64,000 nucleotides of DNA from JALZAI01 sp038212215 (GTDB taxonomy: Bacteria > Actinomycetota > Actinomycetes > Mycobacteriales > Jatrophihabitantaceae). Of the stretch, positions 35,032 to 44,417 are shown in pieces; within the stretch, counting starts at the first letter, position 1, and every line of letters begins with the position of its first letter. The stretch is from the NCBI GenBank assembly GCA_038212215.1, contig JBBQUT010000016.1, forward strand, positions 1-64,000, given 5' to 3'. A program made the translations under genes and the position numbers. The notes under the pieces are model-generated. The model saw nothing but the letters and a program-made list of their open reading frames with translations. It did not search any database and had not been told where the DNA came from.

Positions 35032-36567
35032 TTAGAGAGCGCCGATCCGGCCCGCGTCGAAGAGTGTTCGCCCGCGCAACACGGTGGCGAGGCAGGTGGG
35101 CAGAGGTCGGCCCGGTGTGAGATCTGGCAGGACGCCGCGGGCTTGCTCCACGCCAACGTCCCACACGGCGAACGTCGCGGACGTTCCGGGCGCCAGGACG
35201 CCCTCGTCGCCGCGGCGCGCCGCTCGCCACGCGCCGCGCGTGTGCGCGGTGAAGGCCGCCTGCGCCGAGAGCGCGGCGGCCGGATCGGTGGGGTACGCCG
35301 CCGCGCGAACCGCCGCCCACGGACCGAGCGCGGTCACCGGTGTATCCGAGCCGAAGGCGAGTTCGACGCCGGCAGCGGCAAGGTCGGCGAACCGGTTCAA
35401 CTGCGCGGCACGTGCTGGGCCGAGTCGCTCGGCGTACATCCCGTGCGCCCCGCCCCAGGTCGCGTCGAACATCGGCTGCACGCACGCCAGGATGCCGGAC
35501 GCGGCGAGCCGAGCCGGATCGTGGACGAATTCGACGTGCTCGAGCCGGTGCCCGGTGCCCGCCGGACGGCCCAGCCGCTCGCTCGCGAGTTCGAGCGCGT
35601 CGAGGACCTGGTCGAGCGCGGCGTCGCCGATGGCGTGAAAACCTGCCTGCAGCCCGTGCGCGATGCAGGCGAGCACGTGCTCGGCCAGTTGCGCGGTGTC
35701 GAAACGCAGCACGCCGCAGTTGTCCGGGGCGTCGGTGTACGGCTCGCGCAATGCCGCGGTGTGCGAACCGAGCGAGCCGTCGCAGAACAGGTCGCCTGCG
35801 GCACCCGATGCACCCAGCTCTCGCGCGGTATCGACCCCTCCGAGCTCACCCCAGTAGCCGATCACCTCTGGCCCGGGTTCCTCGTCGGCGAGCGAAAGCA
35901 GCGAGGTGAGGTCGTCCGCGCCGGAGATCGCAGGGCCGGCCATCTCGTGCACACACGCGATGCCGAGCGAGGCCGCGTGCCGCAAGGCCGTGCGTTGCAG
36001 ATCACGCGTCTGGCCCGCGGTCAATGCCGCAAGCGCGGCCGCCCTCGCGGCATCGTGCGCGCGCAAGGTCAATAACCCGTCAGGACGGTAGCCGGCAAGA
36101 TCGCGCAGCCCGCGCACCGACGCCGCCAGCGACGACGACACGACCGCGGAGTGGGCGTCGACCCTGGCCAGGTAGATCGCACCGCCGTATCCGGCCCGGT
36201 CCAGCTCCCGGGCGCTCGGCGGCCGTCGCTCGGGCCAGCGCGTCTCGTCCCAGCCGCCGCCGAGGACCGGGCGACCACGTGCGGAGCGAGCGGCGCGCTC
36301 GATGAGATCCAGCGCCTGCGCCAGCGTGCCGACCGCGCTGAGGTCCAGTCCCGAAAGCGCGATGCCGGTGGCAGTCGTATGCACGTGCGCGTCCACGAAG
36401 GCCGGAGTGACCACCGCGTTGTCAAGATCGACGACAGCAGCACCGACATGCTGATTTGCTGTCGTTTCATCTCCTATCCACGCGATTGTGGCATCGTCAA
36501 CCAGCATGGCGGAGGCGCTCGCATCGACAGCCGTATGGATTCGGGCGTTGCGGTAAAGGGTGCGCAC
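35032..36567 (-). CDS. Metal-dependent amidohydrolase (YtcJ-like)
   Basis: This 511-residue member of the amidohydrolase_3 family has metal-ligand motif VDAHVHT, WDETRWPERR, HEMAGPAI (His), DGSLGSHTAAL, HAIGDAALDQVL (His), HRLEHVEFV (His) and AFGSDTPVTALGPW (Asp). It would hydrolyse an amide or imide bond in an unknown substrate. The start GTG 36567 was chosen because the longer reading frame runs antisense into the lacI-type gene. A LacI-type operator lies in the divergent gap, so it may be controlled by that regulator. Confidence 0.88.
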   Translation of the reverse strand: MRTLYRNARIHTAVDASASAMLVDDATIAWIGDETTANQHVGAAVVDLDNAVVTPAFVDAHVHTTATGIALSGLDLSAVGTLAQALDLIERAARSARGRPVLGGGWDETRWPERRPPSARELDRAGYGGAIYLARVDAHSAVVSSSLAASVRGLRDLAGYRPDGLLTLRAHDAARAAALAALTAGQTRDLQRTALRHAASLGIACVHEMAGPAISGADDLTSLLSLADEEPGPEVIGYWGELGGVDTARELGASGAAGDLFCDGSLGSHTAALREPYTDAPDNCGVLRFDTAQLAEHVLACIAHGLQAGFHAIGDAALDQVLDALELASERLGRPAGTGHRLEHVEFVHDPARLAASGILACVQPMFDATWGGAHGMYAERLGPARAAQLNRFADLAAAGVELAFGSDTPVTALGPWAAVRAAAYPTDPAAALSAQAAFTAHTRGAWRAARRGDEGVLAPGTSATFAVWDVGVEQARGVLPDLTPGRPLPTCLATVLRGRTLFDAGRIGAL

Positions 36568-36591
36568 GGGGCAAAGTCTGCCAGCGAGCAC

Positions 36592-36605
36592 CGATAACGT
36601 TTCCG
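36592..36605. promoter_or_regulatory. Candidate LacI-family operator
   Basis: CGATAACGTTTCCG is an inverted repeat around a central CG (5 of 7 half-site positions pair). It is the usual shape of LacI/GalR operators. It lies 24 bases from the amidohydrolase start and 39 bases from the LacI-type regulator start, in the 77-base divergent gap. Confidence 0.55.
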
Positions 36606-36644
36606 CTCGGAACCGGCGGCGGTGCCGATAGCGACGGGAGAGAT

Positions 36645-37658
36645 ATGGCGGCGAGCATCGAAGACGTCGCACGGCGCGCAGGTGTGTCGATCGCCACGGT
36701 GTCGCGCGCCCTGCGCGGGCTGCCCGACGTTGCTCATGCGACTCGTGAGCGGGTGCTGGAAGCCGCGGCCGAGTTGCACTACATCGCCTCGCCGTTCGCC
36801 GCGCGGCTGGCCAGCGGGCGCACCGCAACCGTCGGCGTCGTCGTCCCGTTCGTCAACCGGTGGTTCTTCGCCGAGGTCATCGACACCGTCGAGACGGCAT
36901 TGCGCAAGGCCGGCTTCGACCTGCTGCTGTACAACCTCGGCGATCGGGAGGGCCGCTCGCAGTTCTTCGACATCATGCCGATGCGCAAGCGGGTCGACGC
37001 GGTGCTGGTGACCAGCCTGGTGCTGAGCGAGCGAGAGGTCTCGGCGCTGTCCGCGCTCAACTGCCCGCTGGGCCTGCTGGGTCTGAGTCACCCCGGTTTC
37101 CTCTCCACGCGAATCGATGACACCCGCTCGGCCCGGACGGCGGTCGGGCATCTGCTCGACATGGGACACCGTCGGATCGCGCTGATCGGAGGCGATACCG
37201 AGGATCCGATGCGGTTCACACCGCCGTTGGACCGCAAGGCCGGCTACGCCGGCGCGCTTCGCGATGCGGGCATCGAAGCGGACCCTGCACTGTCGGTGCT
37301 GGGCTACTTCACGATTACCGGAGGCATGGACGCCTGCGAGCGACTGCTGGCCCTGCCCGAGCGTCCCACGGCCATCTTCGCCGAGAGCGACGAGATGGCG
37401 TACGGGGTGTTGCGTACGCTGCGCCGGCACAAGCTGCGCCCGGCCCAGGACGTCGCTGTGATCGGCTTCGACGACCACGCCAACGCCGAGATGATGGACC
37501 TATCGACGATACGCCAGCCGGTTGCCGAGCAGGCGCTGGACCTGAGTACCCGGTTACTCGCCGCGGTCGCTGCGACCGAGGCGCCGATGGAGGACGTCGT
37601 GCTGCCGACCGAACTGATCGTGCGAGGCAGCACCGATCCGACCCGGTCGGTGGACTGA
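36645..37658 (+). CDS. LacI-family transcriptional regulator
   Basis: This 337-residue regulator has the LacI helix-turn-helix and hinge (IEDVARRAGVSIATVSRALRG split at residue ~22, then ATRERVLEAAAELHY) and a periplasmic-binding-type sensor domain to the C-terminus (GVVVPFVNRWFFAEV, VIGFDDHANAEMMDLSTIRQP). The ligand is unknown and is probably a sugar or a substrate of the divergent amidohydrolase. ATG 36645 follows GGGAGAG. The frame extends upstream to 36456, but that part is antisense to the neighbour. Its stop overlaps the exonuclease ATG. Confidence 0.92.
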   Translation: MAASIEDVARRAGVSIATVSRALRGLPDVAHATRERVLEAAAELHYIASPFAARLASGRTATVGVVVPFVNRWFFAEVIDTVETALRKAGFDLLLYNLGDREGRSQFFDIMPMRKRVDAVLVTSLVLSEREVSALSALNCPLGLLGLSHPGFLSTRIDDTRSARTAVGHLLDMGHRRIALIGGDTEDPMRFTPPLDRKAGYAGALRDAGIEADPALSVLGYFTITGGMDACERLLALPERPTAIFAESDEMAYGVLRTLRRHKLRPAQDVAVIGFDDHANAEMMDLSTIRQPVAEQALDLSTRLLAAVAATEAPMEDVVLPTELIVRGSTDPTRSVD

Positions 37659-38563
37659 TGACACTCATGCTCGTGGACGCCGCCGGGCTGTACTTCCGCG
37701 CGTTCTATGCCTTGCCGGAGTCGATCACCGCGCCGGACGGGCGCCCGGTCAACGCGATCCGCGGCTATCTCGACATGACTGCGGCGCTGATCGAACGACG
37801 TCGCCCGACCCGCCACGTCGCTTGCCTCGATCTCGACTGGCGCCCGGCGTTTCGCGTCGAGCTCATCCCGTCCTACAAGGCGCATCGCGTCGCGAAAGAC
37901 GGCGGCGAGGAGGTTCCCGACACGCTCGTGCCGCAGTTGCCGCCGCTGCTGGAACTGCTCACCGCGTTTGGCCTCGCCACCGCCGGTGCCGAGGGTTTCG
38001 AGGCCGACGACGTCATCGCCACGCTGGCCGCCCGCGACAAGGACACCGTCGAGGTGGTCACCGGCGACCGCGACCTGCTCGCCCTGGCCACCGATCGAGT
38101 CACCATCCTCTACACCGGTCGGGGCATCGCGAAACTTGCCGTGATGGGACCGGCCGAGGTGCTCGCCAAATACGGAGTCCCGGCCGAGCACTACCCCGAC
38201 TTCGCCGTGCTGCGCGGCGACCCGAGCGACGGGCTGCCCGGCGTCGCGGGCGTCGGCGAAAAGACCGCGGCCGCCATCGTGTCCCGGCTGGGCCCGATCG
38301 AGGCTGTCCTTGCCGCCGCACGCGTGGGTTCGCAAGGTTTCCCGGCCGGGTCGCGCACCAAGGTTCTCGCCGCCGCGGACTATCTCGCCAAAGCCCCCGC
38401 GGCCGTTCGCGGGCGGATCGACGCTCCGGTCGACGAGGTCGATGACGCGCTGCGCGCCGAGCCCCGAGACGCGCAGCGCCTGCATGCACTAGCTGCCGAA
38501 CTCGGCGTGCAGGCCTCGGTCGGGCGACTGCTCGCCGCGATCGACAGGGCGCTCGCGGGCTGA
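37658..38563 (+). CDS. Stand-alone 5'-3' exonuclease (Pol I N-domain/flap nuclease family)
   Basis: This 301-residue FEN-like nuclease matches the N-terminal domain of DNA polymerase I without any polymerase part. Metal-binding acids are in LMLVDAAG, CLDLDW and EGFEADDVIATLA, then TGDRDLLAL. The DNA-binding H3TH region is LRGDPSDGLPGVAGVGEKTAAAIV. It would remove RNA primers or flaps. Its ATG overlaps the stop of the LacI regulator by one base. A similar stand-alone exonuclease occupies the corresponding place near helY in mycobacteria. Confidence 0.92.
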   Translation: MTLMLVDAAGLYFRAFYALPESITAPDGRPVNAIRGYLDMTAALIERRRPTRHVACLDLDWRPAFRVELIPSYKAHRVAKDGGEEVPDTLVPQLPPLLELLTAFGLATAGAEGFEADDVIATLAARDKDTVEVVTGDRDLLALATDRVTILYTGRGIAKLAVMGPAEVLAKYGVPAEHYPDFAVLRGDPSDGLPGVAGVGEKTAAAIVSRLGPIEAVLAAARVGSQGFPAGSRTKVLAAADYLAKAPAAVRGRIDAPVDEVDDALRAEPRDAQRLHALAAELGVQASVGRLLAAIDRALAG

Positions 38564-38569
38564 CGGGGC

Positions 38570-39880
38570 TCAGTTCGCCGCGTACCGGTACCCGCCCTTG
38601 TCGTCAGTGAGCGTGACGGTGAAGCTCGCCCCGCCGGCTCCGACGCAGCTGAAGGTCTTGCCCTTCTTGATCTCGATGTCCTTGCCGCCGTTGCACACGA
38701 CATTGGACGCGCTCAACTTCTGCGCGATCTCACGCTCCACCGCCGAGTGGCTGAGATTCGTGCGAAAGCCCAGGAAGCTCGGCCTCAGCACGAGCGCGAG
38801 CACCACCGCGACGACGACCACCGCGAGAAGCGCTAGCAGCGCCATCAGCAGCCGCTTGCCCCTCTTGCGCGGCGGCGCTGCCGGGTACTGCTGCTGTCCG
38901 TAACCTGTTTGCGCATAGCCGGTCTGTGCGTAGGACGATTGCTGCTGCTGCCCGTAGCCCGGCTGCCCGTAGGACGCTTGCCCGTAGCTCGGTTGCCCTG
39001 GGCTGGATTGTCCGTAGGACGGTTGCTGGCCGTAGCCGGGCTGACCGTAGCCGGGCTGTCCGTAGCCGGGCTGGCCGTAGCCGGGCTGGCCATAGCCGGA
39101 CTGGTCGTAGCCGGGCTGCTGCCCGTAACCGGCCTGGTCGTAGCCGGGCTGCTGCCCGTAACCGGATTGCCCGTAGGACTGCTGCCCGTAGCCCGGCTGC
39201 CCATAGGGCGGTTGCCCGTAGCCCGGCTGGCCGTAGCCGGGCTGCTGGCCGTAACCAGGCTGCCCGTAGTCCTGAGCGGAGCCGGCCGCAGTTGCGCCGC
39301 CGGGCGTGCCGTATCCGCCCTCGGATCCGAGGGGTTCATAGGACCGCGTCTGGTCATATTCGGGGCCCTGGCCGGCGGACGGGCGCTGTCCCTCGTCGGG
39401 CTGCTGCTCGCCGGTTGGCTGGCCGTAGGGCTGCTGGCCGTAGGGCTGCTGGCCGTAGGGCTGCTGGCCGTAGGGCTGTTGGCCGTAGGGCTGCTGCTCG
39501 CCGGTTGGCTGGCCGGAGGGCTGTTGGCCGTAGGGCTGCTGCTCGCCGGTTGGCTGGCCGTAGGGCTGCTGGCCGTACGGCTGCTGGCCGTAAGGCTGCT
39601 GACCGTAGGGTTGTTGATAGCTGCTCGGCTGCTGGGCATAGCCGGGCTGCTCCCCACCGTCCGAAGCGCCGAAGGTGCCCGTCTGCGAGCCACCCTCGTG
39701 CGCGGCGTCGCGCTGCCAGCCCGACTCGGCGTCCCGGTCGCGCGAGATGTACTCGGTCTGCGTCTCGTCGCGCGGCGCTTGATCCTCGGACGGCGCCTCG
39801 TCCGCCGGAGACGGGCCTCGGGGTGGATCCTGGGCAGGCCGCTGCTCGCCGGGATTGCCCTGGTTGCCCTGGTCACTCAT
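38570..39880 (-). CDS. Tyr/Gly/Gln/Pro-repeat membrane protein with C-terminal DUF4333 domain
   Basis: This 436-residue protein has an acidic/Gln-rich N-terminus (~1-90). Low-complexity repeats follow, first PYGQQ/PTGEQQ units (~95-165) and then GYGQP/GYGQQ units (~205-335). After the basic stretch PPRKRGKR come one membrane helix (LLMALLALLAVVVVAVVLAL) and an outside DUF4333 domain with a Cys pair (VVCNGGKDIEI, FSCVGAGGASF). The repeats should therefore be cytoplasmic and disordered. ATG 39880 was chosen over an upstream extension. A comparable repeat membrane protein sits next to helY in mycobacteria. The function is unknown. Confidence 0.85.
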   Translation of the reverse strand: MSDQGNQGNPGEQRPAQDPPRGPSPADEAPSEDQAPRDETQTEYISRDRDAESGWQRDAAHEGGSQTGTFGASDGGEQPGYAQQPSSYQQPYGQQPYGQQPYGQQPYGQPTGEQQPYGQQPSGQPTGEQQPYGQQPYGQQPYGQQPYGQQPYGQPTGEQQPDEGQRPSAGQGPEYDQTRSYEPLGSEGGYGTPGGATAAGSAQDYGQPGYGQQPGYGQPGYGQPPYGQPGYGQQSYGQSGYGQQPGYDQAGYGQQPGYDQSGYGQPGYGQPGYGQPGYGQPGYGQQPSYGQSSPGQPSYGQASYGQPGYGQQQQSSYAQTGYAQTGYGQQQYPAAPPRKRGKRLLMALLALLAVVVVAVVLALVLRPSFLGFRTNLSHSAVEREIAQKLSASNVVCNGGKDIEIKKGKTFSCVGAGGASFTVTLTDDKGGYRYAAN

Positions 39881-40147
39881 CGCAGTCCCTAGCTCGTGGG
39901 TGTGCTTGCTACGGCACCCCGCCTGCTCGCGACGCGCCCGGCTGCACACGCTACTGCCATTCGCTGAGTAGCGGCAGCGGAAGCATTCGCATCTGCTGAT
40001 CACGTCGCATCACAGCCCGGTTTCGACGCAGTGATCCGGGCAGGCGGGCGGCGGCGAGCACGCACGCTGACTTCGGCAAGGTGGGCTTTCCTCCGTCGCC
40101 TTGAGCTTGCACTGCGTGCCGCGCAGCCGACCCGCTCGGCGAGGGCT

Positions 40148-41494
40148 TCAGCGCAACGTGTCGAGAACTTGGATAACGCGTTCGGCGTTGGTGGCAGGGT
40201 TGACGAACGCGAGCCGCAACACCGCTTCGCCCCGCCAGCTGGAGGGCAGGCAGAGAATCACGCCGTCGCGAGCGGCGCAGTGTGACCATTCGCGATAGTC
40301 CCCGGTGTTCCAGCCCGCGCGCTGGAACAACAGCACGGACAGCTGTGGTTCGCACACGAGCTCCAGATGCCGACTCGACCTAATGGCGGCGGCCACAGTT
40401 CGTGCGGTGTCGAGGGTCTGCTCGACTGCCGCGCTGTAACGATCGGTGCCGTGGGTGGCCAGACTGAACCAGAACGGCAGGCCCCGAGTCCGCCGGGACA
40501 GGTGGATGGCCAGGTCGGCCGGGTTCCACATCTTATGGTCGATCTCGTCGAGGTAATTCGCGCTCTGTGCGTGCGCCGCACGGGCATCGGCCGGCTCCCG
40601 GTAGAGCAATGCGCAACAGTCGTATGGGGCGAAGAGCCACTTGTGCGGGTCAACGATAAAACTGTCGGCGCGTTCCACGCCATCGAAAAGGCCCCGGACG
40701 CTGGCAGCGGCCAGCCCAGCCCCTCCATATGCGCCGTCGACATGCATCCACACCCCATGCGCCGCACACGCGTCTGCGATTCCGGCCAGGTCGTCGATCA
40801 GTCCGGCATTGGTCGTCCCAGCCGACGCGACCACGGCGAACACGTCCGGGTAGGCGCGCAGAATCGGCTCGAGCCGCGCACCCGTCAGCCGACCAAGCTC
40901 GTCGCCGGGCACATCGACGATCGTCACGTCCAGAATCCGCGCGGCCGAACGGATCGAGGAATGCGCCTCGCCCGTGCAGGCAAGCTGCCAGCCCCCGGCC
41001 GGACGGCTCCCGCGCAGCGCCAGGGCCCTTTCCCGAGCAGCGACAAGGGCAGACAGGTTTCCGGTCGTGCCTCCCGATACAAAGCAACCACCAGCCGTTT
41101 GCGGCCAGCCCAACAAATCGACTAGCCAGCCCAGCGCCTCGTTTTCCGCGAAGATCGCACCAGCGCCGGTCTCCCAGACCCCGCCGAACACGTTCGCAGC
41201 ACTCGTCACGAAGTCGAACGCGACCGACGCCCGAGTCGGCGCGGACGGAACGTAGGCCAGGTTCATCGGATCGTCCTGCGAGCGAGTGGCCGGCGCGAGG
41301 ACTTCGACAAACACGCGCAGCGCCGCCTGACCACCGATGCCCTTGGCGCATACCGTCGTACCGGCCGCCTCTCTCAACTCAGCCGCCGATCGCGCCGTCG
41401 TCTTTGGATCGGTCTCGCGTACGACCCGCTGCTCGGCCCAGTCCATCGCCTCGCGGACCACCCGATACTCATCACCCCACACCTCGGCACCCAC
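40148..41494 (-). CDS. Pyridoxal-phosphate-dependent group II decarboxylase
   Basis: This 448-residue fold-type I PLP enzyme of the aromatic-L-amino-acid/glutamate decarboxylase family has the substrate-loop segment VWETGAGAIFAENEALGW, the cofactor-binding SGGTTGNLSALVAAR, WMHVDGAYGG (Asp to PLP nitrogen) and the Schiff-base lysine in IVDPHKWLFAPYD. The C-terminal region is LVCEPQLSVLLFQR. It decarboxylates an amino acid to an amine. The exact substrate cannot be assigned. It stands alone downstream of helY. The 267-base gap after its stop (39881-40147) holds no gene that I can see. Confidence 0.9.
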   Translation of the reverse strand: MGAEVWGDEYRVVREAMDWAEQRVVRETDPKTTARSAAELREAAGTTVCAKGIGGQAALRVFVEVLAPATRSQDDPMNLAYVPSAPTRASVAFDFVTSAANVFGGVWETGAGAIFAENEALGWLVDLLGWPQTAGGCFVSGGTTGNLSALVAARERALALRGSRPAGGWQLACTGEAHSSIRSAARILDVTIVDVPGDELGRLTGARLEPILRAYPDVFAVVASAGTTNAGLIDDLAGIADACAAHGVWMHVDGAYGGAGLAAASVRGLFDGVERADSFIVDPHKWLFAPYDCCALLYREPADARAAHAQSANYLDEIDHKMWNPADLAIHLSRRTRGLPFWFSLATHGTDRYSAAVEQTLDTARTVAAAIRSSRHLELVCEPQLSVLLFQRAGWNTGDYREWSHCAARDGVILCLPSSWRGEAVLRLAFVNPATNAERVIQVLDTLR

Positions 41495-41634
41495 CCACCT
41501 GATGCTAGCCAGACGGGCGCGGCGGGCCAGGTGAGTGACGCGTTGCCCACGGCTGGGCGACTAGCCCCGTCTCTTGACGCAGCCCTGTCCCTTGACACAT
41601 TGTGGCCACTGCTTCGACCAGGAAGCCGCGCTCC

Positions 41635-44352
41635 TCACACCGTCATGCTCTGTGCCACCACGCCGCGGCGCACTGCGGCTGCAGCGGCACGCGCGGTCCG
41701 GCCCAGCGAAGCAGTTTCGCTGGGAACGCCAGCCAGCTGTTCGAGCAGGTCAAGCACCTGCTTGCACCACCGCACAAAATCGCCCGCGGAAAGTTCCGCG
41801 CCGCTCGCTGCCGCAGCGCCGAGGGCTCGGTCGAGTCGCTCGCCGTTCGCCCACCGAAACAGCGCCCACACCAGCCCGGGCTGCGGCTCGCGGCTGGCCG
41901 GCAGTCCCAACTCCTCCTCGTCCTCGACGATGCCGGCCCAGATTCCCGCGGTGACCGCCAGCGCCTCGCGGACGGCAGTGTTCGGCATCCGGTCGGCGGG
42001 GCGCTCGTCGCGGCGCGGTTCGTACACGAGAGTCGACACGACCGATGCCAGTTCCGGCGCGTCGAGCCCGTCCCACGCGCCGGCGCGTAGGCACTCGGCG
42101 ATGATCAGGTCGCTTTCGGACCAGATCCGGGCCAACTGCCGCCCGAGCGGGGTCGCCTCGTCGCCGGTCAGGTAGCCGCGTTGGTCGAGCAGGCGGCAGA
42201 TCCGATCGAACTGGCGCCCGAGTGAGCCGGTGCGCCCCTCCATCCGACGGCGCAGGTCGGCGCTCTCGCGTTCCAACCGGGCGTGGCGCTCCGCCCACCG
42301 CAAGTGCTGCTCGCGGTCGCCGCACTGGTGGCACGGATGCGCGCGCAGTTCGGCACGCAAGGCCATCACCTCGACATCGTCGCCCCCGCCCTCGCCCGCA
42401 TGGCGCCGGCGCCCGGGGATGCCGGGTAGGTCGAGCGCGTGCAGGCTCGACGCCAGGTCACGGCGCACCTGGGGCGAACGGTGATTGGTGCGCTTGGGCA
42501 CCCGCACCCTCCCGAGCACGTCCGCTGCGATCGGGAAGTCGACCAGCGACAGCCGACCCGCCCACCGCGCCTCGGTGACCACGAGCGGGTGCGGGTCGTC
42601 GTGCGGCTGCACACCGGCATCCAGGACTACGGCCAGCCCGGCGCGGCGCCCGGACGGCACGCGGATCACGTCTCCGGGCCGCAACCGCTCCAGCGACTGC
42701 GCGACCGCTGCCCGCCGCGCCCGTGCGCCGTTGCGAGAGAGATCCGCCTCCCGCTCGCTCACCCGACGCCGCAGCGCCGCGTACTCGCCGATGTCGCCCA
42801 GGTGACAGCGCATCTGCTTCTCGAACTCGGCGAGCGTCGCCTCCTGGCGGTGGATCTGACGGGCGAGTCCGGCCACACCCCGGTCGGCCTGAAACTGCGC
42901 GAACGACGACTCCAGCATCCGGCGCCCTGCGTCCCGACCCAGCTGCCCGACGAGATTCACCGCCATGTTGTAGGACGGGCGAAACGACGAGCGCAGCGGA
43001 TAAGTCCGCGTCGACGCCAGCCCGGCGACCCGGCCCGGATCGACCTCAGGGCTCCACAGCACGACGGCGTGGCCCTCGATGTCGATTCCCCGGCGACCCG
43101 CGCGCCCGGTGAGCTGGGTGTACTCCCCCGGCGTCAGGTCGGCATGGGTCTCGCCGTTGAACTTGCTGAGCCGCTCCAGCACTACCGAGCGCGCCGGCAT
43201 GTTGATCCCGAGCGCGAGCGTCTCGGTGGCGAAAACGGCCTTGACCAGCCCTCGCACGAACAGGTCCTCGACGGTCTGCTTGAACGTCGGGACGAGCCCG
43301 GCATGATGCGCGGCGATGCCCCGGTGCAGGCCGTCACGCCAGTCCCAGTACCCGAGCACGTCGAGATCCTCGGCAGGAATGTCCGCGGTGCGCTCCTCGA
43401 CGATCTCGGCGATCGCCGCCTGCTCATCCGCGCTGGTGAGCCACAGCCCGGCGTGCACGCACTGCCGCACGGCCGCGTCGCATCCCGCCCGGCTGAAGAC
43501 AAAGGTGATCGCCGGCAGCAGGCCCTCTGCGTCGAGCCGCGCGATGACGTCAGGACGGGCCGGCGGGCGCCAGCCACGCAGCGGCCTGCCGCGTCCGCGC
43601 CGGTTCACCGCACCTGGATCGAGTGAGCGCATCCGCTCGTTGACCTCGCGGGTGAGCGCTGGGTCGACGGCCGTGTCGTCCGCCCCGAAAACGTCGAACA
43701 AGCGTTTCTGTACCAGCATGTGCTGCCACAGCGGAACCGGACGTTGCTCGTGCACGATCACCTGGGTCTCGCCACGCACCGACACCAGCCACTCGCCGAA
43801 TTCCTCGGCATTGGACACAGTCGCTGACAGGCTCACCAGCGCTACCGACGCCGGCAGATGGATGATCACTTCTTCCCAGACGCCACCACGGAAGCGGTCG
43901 CCGAGGTAGTGCACCTCGTCCATCACGACGTAGCCGAGGCCGGTCAACGATGTGCTGGCGACGTAGAGCATGTTGCGCAACACTTCGGTCGTCATGACGA
44001 CGATCGGCGCAGCGGGGTTGATCGAGTTGTCGCCGGTCAACAGCCCGACTTCGGTGACACCGTGGCGTTCGACGAGGTCGTTGTACTTCTGGTTCGACAG
44101 CGCCTTGATCGGCGTCGTGTAAAAGCACTTCTGTCCGGCGGCGAGGGCCAGGTGGACGGCGAATTCGCCGACAATCGTCTTGCCCGAACCGGTCGGCGCG
44201 CAGACGAGCACCGAGTGACCGTCCTCGAGCGCCTCACACGCCCGCACCTGGAAATCGTCCAGGTCGAACGAGTAGCCACTACGGAAGGCGCTCGATTCCG
44301 GACGCCTGGTGCGCTGCCGCGCCGCGGCGTATCGCTCGCTCGGCGACGACAT
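41635..44352 (-). CDS. helY: DEAD/DEAH-box RNA helicase, Ski2/Mtr4-like (HelY)
   Basis: This 905-residue superfamily 2 helicase has motif I APTGSGKT, motif II VVMDEVHYLGD, motif III SLSATVSN, IV-V FVFSRAGCDAAVR and FATETLALGINMP, and motif VI QLTGRAGRRGID, all in the first ~460 residues. A Ski2-like rRNA-processing arch and a C-terminal DSHCT-like domain follow. It unwinds or remodels RNA with ATP. It is the last gene of the minus-strand pafBC-tatC-helY run, 65 bases after tatC, the same arrangement as in mycobacteria. Confidence 0.93.
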   Translation of the reverse strand: MSSPSERYAAARQRTRRPESSAFRSGYSFDLDDFQVRACEALEDGHSVLVCAPTGSGKTIVGEFAVHLALAAGQKCFYTTPIKALSNQKYNDLVERHGVTEVGLLTGDNSINPAAPIVVMTTEVLRNMLYVASTSLTGLGYVVMDEVHYLGDRFRGGVWEEVIIHLPASVALVSLSATVSNAEEFGEWLVSVRGETQVIVHEQRPVPLWQHMLVQKRLFDVFGADDTAVDPALTREVNERMRSLDPGAVNRRGRGRPLRGWRPPARPDVIARLDAEGLLPAITFVFSRAGCDAAVRQCVHAGLWLTSADEQAAIAEIVEERTADIPAEDLDVLGYWDWRDGLHRGIAAHHAGLVPTFKQTVEDLFVRGLVKAVFATETLALGINMPARSVVLERLSKFNGETHADLTPGEYTQLTGRAGRRGIDIEGHAVVLWSPEVDPGRVAGLASTRTYPLRSSFRPSYNMAVNLVGQLGRDAGRRMLESSFAQFQADRGVAGLARQIHRQEATLAEFEKQMRCHLGDIGEYAALRRRVSEREADLSRNGARARRAAVAQSLERLRPGDVIRVPSGRRAGLAVVLDAGVQPHDDPHPLVVTEARWAGRLSLVDFPIAADVLGRVRVPKRTNHRSPQVRRDLASSLHALDLPGIPGRRRHAGEGGGDDVEVMALRAELRAHPCHQCGDREQHLRWAERHARLERESADLRRRMEGRTGSLGRQFDRICRLLDQRGYLTGDEATPLGRQLARIWSESDLIIAECLRAGAWDGLDAPELASVVSTLVYEPRRDERPADRMPNTAVREALAVTAGIWAGIVEDEEELGLPASREPQPGLVWALFRWANGERLDRALGAAAASGAELSAGDFVRWCKQVLDLLEQLAGVPSETASLGRTARAAAAAVRRGVVAQSMTV

Positions 44353-44417
44353 GACTCCACCCTAGTTTCGAGGCGATCAGGGCTTCGCGATCAGGGTGCC
44401 ACGATGTTCCGGCGCGA

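Noticed and set aside
36568..36828. N-terminal extension of the amidohydrolase
   Set aside because: It crosses the divergent promoter region and runs antisense to the LacI regulator, with no family similarity.
38909..39999. Long plus-strand ORFs rich in Leu-Ala-Val-Gly repeats
   Set aside because: They are the antisense reading of the Tyr/Gly/Gln/Pro repeats of the minus-strand membrane protein.
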